Shown here in pieces: positions 57,391-64,000 of a stretch of DNA of 64,000 nucleotides (the first letter of the stretch is position 1; the number at the start of each line of letters is the position of its first letter). The notes beneath the pieces are model-generated. The model made no database searches and was not told the DNA's origin. It saw only the letters and a list, made by a program, of their open reading frames with translations. The stretch is from positions 52,670 through 116,669 of the forward strand of contig JBGSPW010000050.1 in assembly GCA_041738395.1 (NCBI GenBank), given 5' to 3'. Position numbers and translations under genes: made by a program. This DNA comes from Fen-1058 sp041738395 (GTDB lineage Bacteria; Chloroflexota; Anaerolineae; Fen-1058).

Positions 57391-58089
57391 CTACTCGTTA
57401 GTTCGCACGGCGAACCGATACCCCACACCGCGCTCGGTCAGGATGTACTGCGGATGATTCACATCCGGCTCGATCTTCTGGCGCAGGTACCACACGTAGA
57501 GCTTCAGGTAGTGGCGCTCTTCTTTGTAAGCCGGGCCCCAGACTTGCTCCAGCAAAAACTCGTGCGTCAGCACTTTGCCTTCGTTGCGAACCAGCGTGGT
57601 CAGCAGGCGGAATTCAATCGGGCTGAGATCGACCGGCTTGACGTTGACCGTCACTTGTCGCTGCTCGCTATCGACCGTCAACCAGCCATTGGTGTAATGC
57701 AGTGGCTGATCGGTGGTATCGGTCTGCCGGTGCCGCCGCAGCACCGCTTCGATGCGCGCCTGCAGCTCCTTGGTGCTGAACGGTTTGATGATGTAGTCGT
57801 CCGCACCCAATTGCAGGCCGCGCACGATGTTGCGTTCCTGTCCCACGGCTGTCACGAAAATGATGGGGACATCATTCATTTCACGCAGGCGCTGGCACAC
57901 CGTCCAGCCGTCCATGTCCGGCATCATGATGTCCAGCAAAACCAGATCGGGCTGCCACGAGTAGGCCTGGCGCAGACCCTCGGCACCGTTGTGGGCAATC
58001 TGCACCAGATAGCTCTTGCTTTCCAGTTGCAGGCGCGTCAAGGTTGCCAGCGAATCATCATCTTCGATGATCAGAATCTTTTCAGGCAT
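57391..58089 (-). CDS. OmpR/PhoB-type response regulator
   Basis: A 232-residue transcription regulator. Receiver: IIEDDDSLA acidic pair, phospho-Asp53 in LVLLDIMMPDMDGW, Thr in FVTAVGQE and Lys in YIIKPFS. DNA-binding winged helix: residues 145-230, LSPIEFRLLTTLVRNEGKVL then LRQKIEPDVNHPQYILTERG. No histidine kinase is encoded next to it; a partner may be elsewhere, or the PAS/GAF protein at 26846 is a remnant of one. It diverges from nothing and lies between the capA relic and the beta-propeller gene on the same strand as the latter. Confidence 0.92.
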   Translation of the reverse strand: MPEKILIIEDDDSLATLTRLQLESKSYLVQIAHNGAEGLRQAYSWQPDLVLLDIMMPDMDGWTVCQRLREMNDVPIIFVTAVGQERNIVRGLQLGADDYIIKPFSTKELQARIEAVLRRHRQTDTTDQPLHYTNGWLTVDSEQRQVTVNVKPVDLSPIEFRLLTTLVRNEGKVLTHEFLLEQVWGPAYKEERHYLKLYVWYLRQKIEPDVNHPQYILTERGVGYRFAVRTNE

Positions 58090-58166
58090 GTGAACCTCTA
58101 TTCCCCCGTTGGTAAGTATGTTCTAACCTCGGTGCATTGTACCACGCGCGCCCAACCGCTTGCAAA

Positions 58167-60329
58167 CTATGGATAACGCTTCATCAGCCCGTCTCTTGTG
58201 CCGATCAGCAAACCGCCATCCGGCAGCACCGCCAACGCAGTGACATCCAGCTCGATCGGCAGACGCTGCCACATCGTCTCATTCAGTGGCAAACGATACA
58301 CCGCGCCAGGCTGATCGAAACTGGTGAGCAGCACCAGCGCTTCTCGATCGGACACTTGCACATCTGCCAGTGTGCTGCTGCTCACATCCAGACCGGTGCT
58401 GACGTTCGACCAGGTTAGTCCGCTGTCGGTAGAACGATGCACGCCATCATAGGCCGTGGCAAACACGATCGAGCCATCGGGCGCGGCAGCTAATCGGTTG
58501 GCCGCCGGACCGCCGTTGATGGCCGTCCATGTCTCGCCCCGATCGGTCGATCGCCATAAGCCGCTGGAGTGACCGATCAGCAGTGTGTTGTCTTGAGCAA
58601 AGTTTGGAGACAGCGCGACAACGTTGAATGACACGGTCAGGTCTTTGAGCAGCGGAGCGTAACGATCGGCCAGTGACGTCCAGGTGGTCCCGCGATCGGT
58701 GGAGCGAAACACGCCGCGCTTGCTCAACGCAACCAACGTGCCATCGCGCGCGAAGTCCGGCGAGATGACGAGGCGCGTGATGCCGAGATCGGTGAGGCCG
58801 TGCGACGAAGGCAGCCACGCTTGTCCACCATCGTCACTACGCCAGACGCCGCAGCTGCGCGTCGCTCCATTGCCGCCGACGGCGGCATAGACGGTTTGAT
58901 TGGCGGATGTGAGATCGGTGACGGCGTCTGGCAAGCCTGCCGCAAACCTCCAAGTGGCGCCCGCGTCACCGCTACGAAATGCCGCGCCGTATCCGCTGGT
59001 GTATTCATCGGGCGCGAAGATCACGAACAATTGATCAGCGCCGGATGACGGATGAATGGATAACACGGAGCTGCGAACGGGAATCACCGCGCTGTCGGCA
59101 CGCTGCGCGCCGATCGGTTGACCCTGTCCTTTCAGCACCAGCAGTTTGCCGTCGTTCTGCAAGATCAGCAACCGATCGCGTTCTGCATCGAAGATAAAGC
59201 CTTGCGGTGCCGCACTGCCGGGTAGATCGATCATGCCCAGGAAGTTCAAGTCCCGATCGAATACCTTCAGGCACCAGGGGTCACTGCCTTCCACCAGGTA
59301 AACGCGCTTGTGCTGCGGATCGATTTGTGCCCGTCCGCTGGCCCCGTCAAGCCGTCTAAGCATTCGGCCCTGAGCGTCGTACTTCACAATAGCCGCCGTA
59401 CTGATGTAAGCACGCGGTGCGATCACTTCTCCGTTCGTCGCATCGACTGCAAAACCGCTGACACTGCGCTCCATATCTTGAGCAATCACTTGCCCCGAGG
59501 CCAGATCATACGCCGCGAGGACGTTGCCATTGTTGGAGCCGGGAATGCCATTGTTCAAGCTGACAAACAAACGCTGCTGGTGCGGAATGACCACTGCCTC
59601 GACAGCGCTGTAATTGGGCACTAATCCATTGGGGACAGGGAACGTGCCACTGAGCGTACCGACTGTATCGAGAGTGGTCGCGTCCGCGATGGTCACTCCG
59701 ATCTGAGTGATATACGCTTTGTTGTTGAATGGGTCGACCGTCACCAGCGGCGGCACAATCGAGGTGTCGCTCAGGACCAGACTGCGTAGCAACGCGAGAT
59801 TCGTCGTGTTGAACAACTTGAGTTCAGCCGGTGTGATCACGCTGGTGCCATCGGCCTGGTAGACATAGCTACCCGGTACGCCAACATATAAACGCTGTGC
59901 GACCGAATTCACGTCTAACGCACCACCCGCAGGAATCTCGCCGAGAGGCGCGAAGGTGTCGGCGTCCAACACGACCGTGCGTGATGATGAGAGACTTACA
60001 TACAGGCGATCGGCTTGATCGTCGAGGACCATCGGATGTGGGCTGTTGAGCTGTTCAAAATCGGGCGGGCCAAGCTCGATAGTCGTTTCCAGGACAGGCA
60101 GCAGTACCTCAGCAACCGATTGGACCGGCGCACGAGTCGGTTCGTTCGTGGGCGCATCAGCCGAAGGGGCGGGCGACGGTTTGCTTGTTGGTGAGGCGGA
60201 GGGAACGGGGGATGGAATGAGAGAGGGAATGAGAGACGGAGGAACGACAAGTACGGGCTGCGTCGTAGGCGTCGGCACAGTACACGCCGCAAGAAAGACA
60301 CTGAGAATCAAGAGCAGCAGACGTTTCAT
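58167..60329 (-). CDS. Beta-propeller and BNR-repeat lipoprotein
   Basis: A 720-residue lipoprotein. The signal RLLLLILSVFLAAC has a lipobox; PSLIPSLIPSPVPSASPTSK is a Pro/Ser linker. Residues 90-420 show YVTN-type repeats (HPMVLDDQADRLYVSLSSSR, VDPFNNKAYI, VYLVEGSDPW). The second half has Asp-box/sialidase-like repeats: VWRSDDGGQAW, VFRSTDRGTTW, LWRSTDRGETW and VHRSTDSGLTW, about 45 residues apart, like photosystem II assembly (YCF48)-type propellers. It is probably displayed outside the cell; ligand unknown. Confidence 0.85.
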   Translation of the reverse strand: MKRLLLLILSVFLAACTVPTPTTQPVLVVPPSLIPSLIPSPVPSASPTSKPSPAPSADAPTNEPTRAPVQSVAEVLLPVLETTIELGPPDFEQLNSPHPMVLDDQADRLYVSLSSSRTVVLDADTFAPLGEIPAGGALDVNSVAQRLYVGVPGSYVYQADGTSVITPAELKLFNTTNLALLRSLVLSDTSIVPPLVTVDPFNNKAYITQIGVTIADATTLDTVGTLSGTFPVPNGLVPNYSAVEAVVIPHQQRLFVSLNNGIPGSNNGNVLAAYDLASGQVIAQDMERSVSGFAVDATNGEVIAPRAYISTAAIVKYDAQGRMLRRLDGASGRAQIDPQHKRVYLVEGSDPWCLKVFDRDLNFLGMIDLPGSAAPQGFIFDAERDRLLILQNDGKLLVLKGQGQPIGAQRADSAVIPVRSSVLSIHPSSGADQLFVIFAPDEYTSGYGAAFRSGDAGATWRFAAGLPDAVTDLTSANQTVYAAVGGNGATRSCGVWRSDDGGQAWLPSSHGLTDLGITRLVISPDFARDGTLVALSKRGVFRSTDRGTTWTSLADRYAPLLKDLTVSFNVVALSPNFAQDNTLLIGHSSGLWRSTDRGETWTAINGGPAANRLAAAPDGSIVFATAYDGVHRSTDSGLTWSNVSTGLDVSSSTLADVQVSDREALVLLTSFDQPGAVYRLPLNETMWQRLPIELDVTALAVLPDGGLLIGTRDGLMKRYP

Positions 60330-60347
60330 GGTTCACTCCATAGAGTA

Positions 60348-60444
60348 GACCTGGCAGGTTTTCCGCTGATCATCGTTATTTGCTCGTGGTGAGCAAGGCA
60401 GGTCAATCGCGCTGCCTGATGATCTGGCGAAAACCTGCCAGGTC
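60348..60444. repeat. 97-bp inverted repeat, family D
   Basis: GACCTGGCAGGTTTTCC and GCGAAAACCTGCCAGGTC at the ends; same length as 15750-15846. It lies between the propeller gene start and the glycosyltransferase stop. Confidence 0.8.
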
Positions 60445-60450
60445 TTTCAC

Positions 60451-62463
60451 TCACTGCACTTCGACATTCGCCACGATCAACGCATCCCCGCCTATACTAA
60501 CTGGCAACCGCGTCCCGTTGAAGTCGTACAAGCCAATCTCAATCGCATAGGTTCCCGGTGGTATGTCTTCAGGAATCAACACGCCATAGCGATCGATAAT
60601 CAATTCGTTGCTTGCCCAATTCGCGGTAGGCTGTTGTCCCCCGCCCGGTTCCCGATCGGTCTGCGCGACGATCTGGCCGCTCTGATCCAGCACATGCACG
60701 AAGACTTTGTAACGTTCGCTCAGCGGCGCGGCGGTGCGCCAGAACAGATCGAGTTGCAGGATGTCGCCCGGTTGCAGCTGCGTCGCAGGCAGCGTGTAGC
60801 CGTCGAGCGTGATCTGCTCGCCGAAGCGCGCACCGCTTTTTACCTCCGGCGCGTCCGATAACTTCATCGGCACGGCATAGGTCGCAAAGCGGATCGAATT
60901 GATCCATTGCTCGGTCGCCTTGTAGGTGTGCGCGTCAAGCCATGACTCAATCACGCGCTGCGGATCAGCCTCGCCGTCACCCCAATACAACACGAACAAA
61001 CGCGGATGCTGCGCGGCGATCTGGACGAGTTCCGTTTCAACAGCGACTTGATCCAGCGGGCGTTGCCGCGGCAGCGGATAGACATTCGGGCCGTCGGGAT
61101 AGTAGTAGGTGAATACTTCCCACTGATTCGCCGCGTCCAGCAGCACGGCATCATCGGCACGCTGCGCTTTCAGAATCCGCTGTGCGATGCTGCGATAATC
61201 ATCGCGCGCATACGCCGGATCGAAATAGTAGTTGCGCAGCGCACGCAGCGTCGGCACGGCAATAGCCGCGCACAACGCCAACACCACGATCGTCCACGCC
61301 CAGCTCGCCAGGGGCTGCCCGGCCAACTCGCGCGGCATGGCCAACGCCCCGCACCCGATGCCCCACGCATTCGCGATGCCACGCGCCAGCAACAGGCAGA
61401 ACGCCGCTGATCCAACAATGAAGAATTTCAAGTACGATTCTTTGAAAAGCCCGAAGGCAAAGATCAACGCGATCGGCACCAGCCACCATAGCACGATCGC
61501 TCCCAGGCGGATGGAGTACGGCAGCACATCGCGCGCTTCAGCGCGGCGCTCGTCAAACCCGATCGGATTCCACAGCCCGATGAGGATGAAAAAGCCGCAG
61601 ATCACAATCGCCCACGTTGCTTCAGCAGTAGGCAGCGTCGGCCCGGCAACGTACAGCCGCAGCGTATCGAGCAGCATTTGACCGGCATCGATCGTCGAGC
61701 GCGCGGAGGGCCACGTGGTGATCTGGCGTAATGCCGTCGGCAGCCACGGCAGGAATAACACACCCGCCGCCGTAACCAGACCGATCCAGATGAGGAAGTA
61801 ATGCCAGCGGGCGCGGACCACCAAGGCCCACACCAAAACAATGAAGAAGTGCGTGACGAGAATGAATGGGAAAGCGTAGTGGGTGTAGAGGCCGGCAGCA
61901 TAGAGAATGATCAATGAACAATGATCAATGATCAATGAGAAACGCCGTCTGCCTGATCCCTGATCAACCGATCCCTGATCCCTGATTGACCAATCTTCCA
62001 GCAACCTCAGCAGAAAAAACGTCGCCGCCGCGCCGATGACAGCCAACAGCATATACATCCGCGCTTCTTGCGAGTAGTAAATTTGGAATGGATTGATCGC
62101 CGCGACGAAGGCCGCCAGTAAGCCGATGCCAGCACTAAACGCCTTACGCCCGATGAGGAACGTCAGCCCCACCAGCACCACGCCCAGCACCGCCGAGAGC
62201 GACCGCAGCGCCACCTCGCTCGATCCGAAGAGGCTGCGCCAGATATGCAGTAAGTAGTAATACAATGGCGGATGAATATCGCCCGCCGCGCCTTCGGTGA
62301 TAAGTTGCAGCGAACGCTCCGCGATCCGCGCGCTGTTGCCCTCGTCGTTCCAGAAGGATTGCCCGTCAAGTAAGTAGAAGCGCAGAAACGCCGCGAGGAC
62401 AAGGAAGACAAGAAAAACCAGGAAATTTCTGATCGTTGATTTCTGATTGCTGATTTGTGTCAT
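60451..62463 (-). CDS. GT39/ArnT-like membrane glycosyltransferase
   Basis: About 670 residues. LLDGQSFWNDEGNSARIAER holds the acidic DE pair of the first outer loop, and DIHPPLYYYLLHIWRSLFG is the standard second block of polyprenyl-sugar transferases (PMT/ArnT type). At least ten hydrophobic helices fill residues 1-440; the last 230 residues are an outer domain with a beta-sandwich. ATG 62463 is used; upstream codons lie in an ATTGCTGATTTCTG word repeat. Residues of about 150-185 (SIRDQGSVDQGSGRRRFSLI) are encoded by a TGATCAA word repeat (61905-61996). Confidence 0.88.
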   Translation of the reverse strand: MTQISNQKSTIRNFLVFLVFLVLAAFLRFYLLDGQSFWNDEGNSARIAERSLQLITEGAAGDIHPPLYYYLLHIWRSLFGSSEVALRSLSAVLGVVLVGLTFLIGRKAFSAGIGLLAAFVAAINPFQIYYSQEARMYMLLAVIGAAATFFLLRLLEDWSIRDQGSVDQGSGRRRFSLIIDHCSLIILYAAGLYTHYAFPFILVTHFFIVLVWALVVRARWHYFLIWIGLVTAAGVLFLPWLPTALRQITTWPSARSTIDAGQMLLDTLRLYVAGPTLPTAEATWAIVICGFFILIGLWNPIGFDERRAEARDVLPYSIRLGAIVLWWLVPIALIFAFGLFKESYLKFFIVGSAAFCLLLARGIANAWGIGCGALAMPRELAGQPLASWAWTIVVLALCAAIAVPTLRALRNYYFDPAYARDDYRSIAQRILKAQRADDAVLLDAANQWEVFTYYYPDGPNVYPLPRQRPLDQVAVETELVQIAAQHPRLFVLYWGDGEADPQRVIESWLDAHTYKATEQWINSIRFATYAVPMKLSDAPEVKSGARFGEQITLDGYTLPATQLQPGDILQLDLFWRTAAPLSERYKVFVHVLDQSGQIVAQTDREPGGGQQPTANWASNELIIDRYGVLIPEDIPPGTYAIEIGLYDFNGTRLPVSIGGDALIVANVEVQ
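61905..61996. repeat. TGATCAATGAACAATGATCA word repeat inside the GT39 gene
   Basis: Multiple ATGATCAA and CCTGATCCCTGATC words within the coding region between two transmembrane helices. The same words are at 41199-41246, 50868-50883 and 10186-10201 next to other genes. Confidence 0.7.
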
Positions 62464-62542
62464 CGTCAACCAAGCAGTTTGATCAACGAATCTCCACAAA
62501 TCAGCGCGGATGAATTAGTGAAGATTCGTGTGAATTCGTGGA

Positions 62543-63796
62543 TCACTTATTGCCGGCATAAGCTTTTATCGCATCATACACCGGCAACGGCGTGAAGTCG
62601 GGCTCGACCAGGCGGAAGAAATATTTCACTTGATCCTTCTCCGCATCACTCGCAGGCTTGAAGAACCACGTCGAGGCCACGCCCACCCACGGCCATTCAG
62701 TCCGAATGCGCTCATAGGCCAGCGGCAAAAAGCGCGCCTGCGTTTCCAGCGACACTTGCCCGAAGCGTTTGTCGGCGACGCCGTCCGGCACGGTGTTCCA
62801 ATTCATTTCGCTGATCCAGATCGGCTTGTGCGCGTCGCCGTTCTGCACCATGATGTCGCGGATGTACATGGGCCGCGCAAAGTTGACGTTACGAGGTCGC
62901 ATCCGCCGATCGGTCGGGCCAGAGAACAAGCCGTAAGCCTGCGCCGACATGATGTCGAAGCACTGCCCTGCCCCGGCCTCGTACATGCGTTGCAAGAAGA
63001 TGAAATCGTTCAGGCCCGTGCCCGGCCCCGGCCCCGGTTCGAGTGAAATCGTCGGCGTCAACGCGGGCGCCAGCACCTTCGCATTCGGATCGACTTCCTT
63101 GATACGCCGATAGGCCGTACACAATAACTTCGTGAAATCTTCGGGATTGACGGGCAGCTCACCCCATTCGGGATAGTTGTTCGGCTCGTTCCAGATTTGA
63201 TAGTACTGCACGCGCCCTTTATATCGATCGGCCACCGCAGCAACGTAATCACCATAGTCGTCGAGGTTCGCGGGCGGCGCAAAATCACCGGGAGTGGTCT
63301 GCGCGCCACTTTGGCGCGCCCACTTCGGCGGCGCGTCCAAGCGCGCGATGACGTTGATATTGTGCCGCTGCGCCAGCTCGACGATGTTATCGTACTTGGC
63401 CCACGCGTTGATGCACGGCCCGTTGCGACAATCCTCAAAGTTGCCCTTGCCGCTAATCTCGATGTCGGCCCACGGGAATTGCTGGCGGATGAACTTGAAG
63501 CCCGCCTCGGCCATCATCTGCAGCTGCCGATCGCGCTTGGCGGGTTCGACCTCCTGCTCCAGGAACGTGTTGACCCCAAACACAGCGACGCCCGCAAAAT
63601 CGACCGGCACGTTATCGGCCGTGTTGGGCATCGGACGCGTGAAGTTCGAGGCGAGATCGATCAAGCCGCGCACCTGCCCCAGCAGACTTTCCTCGCCCGT
63701 CACGTTGAACAACGCGGTCTGAAGCGTATTGCGGGCCAGGAATGCTGCCGCCGCGAGAATAAGCACGGCAATGAGAAAGATAGTCTTGCGTCGCAT
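62543..63796 (-). CDS. Glycoside hydrolase, clan A (GH5/GH39-like)
   Basis: A 417-residue protein with an N-terminal signal or anchor (RRKTIFLIAVLILAAAAFLA). A TIM barrel follows: GFKFIRQQFPWADIEIS, YYQIWNEPNNYPEW with the acid/base Glu in NEP, and PIWISEMNWNT with the nucleophile Glu in ISE. This is the GH-A clan; GH5 or GH39 are both possible. ATG 63796 has GAAAGG upstream; the longer frame only translates a TTTTACG word repeat. Outer-face sugar cleavage is likely. It is 79 bases upstream of the glycosyltransferase gene on the same strand. Confidence 0.82.
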   Translation of the reverse strand: MRRKTIFLIAVLILAAAAFLARNTLQTALFNVTGEESLLGQVRGLIDLASNFTRPMPNTADNVPVDFAGVAVFGVNTFLEQEVEPAKRDRQLQMMAEAGFKFIRQQFPWADIEISGKGNFEDCRNGPCINAWAKYDNIVELAQRHNINVIARLDAPPKWARQSGAQTTPGDFAPPANLDDYGDYVAAVADRYKGRVQYYQIWNEPNNYPEWGELPVNPEDFTKLLCTAYRRIKEVDPNAKVLAPALTPTISLEPGPGPGTGLNDFIFLQRMYEAGAGQCFDIMSAQAYGLFSGPTDRRMRPRNVNFARPMYIRDIMVQNGDAHKPIWISEMNWNTVPDGVADKRFGQVSLETQARFLPLAYERIRTEWPWVGVASTWFFKPASDAEKDQVKYFFRLVEPDFTPLPVYDAIKAYAGNK

Positions 63797-63805
63797 GGTG
63801 CCTTT

Positions 63806-63868
63806 CGTAAAACGTGAAACGTAAAACGTAATCTTACGCATCACGTTTTACGCATTACGCATTACGCC
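63806..63868. repeat. TTACG/CATTACG short-word repeat
   Basis: CGTAAAACGTGAAACGTAAA, then ATCTTACGCATCACGTTTTACG, words and their complement on both sides, directly upstream of the glycoside hydrolase start. Shorter versions are at 24484-24520, 39859-39890 and 54604-54640. Confidence 0.65.
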
Positions 63869-63885
63869 TGCATTATAAAACAAAA

Positions 63886-63906
63886 AGCCCGAATCACCTT
63901 CGGGCT
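63886..63906 (-). terminator. Rho-independent terminator of the next minus-strand gene
   Basis: AGCCCGAA (63886-63893) and TTCGGGCT (63899-63906), with AAAAA before it, giving a T-run on the minus strand. It ends the partial gene at 63926-64000. Confidence 0.85.
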
Positions 63907-63925
63907 CACGGGTTCAGACTCAACA

Positions 63926-64000
63926 TCAAGACTGAGTGACTGCTGGCTGGCTGACATTGAATGTGATGCTGGTCATCTCTTCACGATTCAGCGTGCGCCC
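63926..64000 (-). CDS. C-terminal fragment of an unidentified protein
   Basis: The last 24 codons and stop of a minus-strand gene entering from the right edge: ending LNREEMTSITFNVSQPAVTQ then Ser and stop. A terminator follows 20 bases downstream, supporting it as a gene end. Too short to name. Confidence 0.55.
   Translation of the reverse strand, partial: GRTLNREEMTSITFNVSQPAVTQS

Overview
The window is high-GC DNA, about 86% coding on a rough estimate, from a free-living bacterium, most likely a Chloroflexota member of the Anaerolineae type. This is inferred from Pro/Thr-rich TPT/PTP linkers after lipoprotein signal peptides, from the mix of genes, and from intergenic regions crowded with small dispersed repeats. 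It holds about 55 protein genes. I found no tRNA, rRNA, CRISPR array, phage or intact transposase gene.

Layout. 1-9.7 kb is a lipid and granule neighbourhood: a partial SDR/epimerase, two SCP2-like carriers, a phasin and its PhaR-type regulator, a DUF1997-like protein, a patatin lipase, a CBS protein, an iron-type alcohol dehydrogenase, an acyl-CoA-binding protein joined to PepF, a cyclase-family hydrolase and a YdcF-like protein. 10-15.4 kb has thrC-thrB, a methyltransferase, a winged-helix protein and two Nudix hydrolases. 15.8-25.7 kb has an ABC exporter, a site-2 protease, a YitT protein, an MBL hydrolase, a Tat-exported L,D-transpeptidase, an F420/FMN oxidoreductase, a zinc-ribbon protein and ornithine aminotransferase. 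25.9-31 kb has an alpha/beta hydrolase, a PAS/GAF sensor, an epimerase and an AT-richer island encoding a putative BglII-like/AlbA_2 fusion. 31-45 kb has uvrA, glutamate dehydrogenase behind a structured leader with a terminator, a PEP/pyruvate-binding protein, queG, miaB, a membrane FeS oxidoreductase, a peroxiredoxin and a DUF1786 protein. 45-57 kb has a GH13 amylase, MFS/ChrB genes, hydrolases, a YprB-like exonuclease, an LMW-PTP/HAD pair, a CapA lipoprotein and a nuclease-like/DUF2283 pair. 57-64 kb has an OmpR-type regulator, a beta-propeller lipoprotein, a GT39 glycosyltransferase and a glycoside hydrolase.

The most unusual property is the repeat load. At least five families of 40-180 bp palindromic elements sit between genes, some nested inside others, and related sequences appear as in-frame insertions inside queG, uvrA, an MFS transporter, a HAD-like gene and a GT39 gene. 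Separate short-word degenerate repeats lie directly against the start or stop codons of many genes. Other leads are the glutamate dehydrogenase leader RNA, a TGACGCACTG operator shared by the phasin, phaR and peroxiredoxin promoters, a nuclease-like/DUF2283 cassette sitting between two copies of the capA 3' end, and the BglII-like/AlbA_2 fusion.
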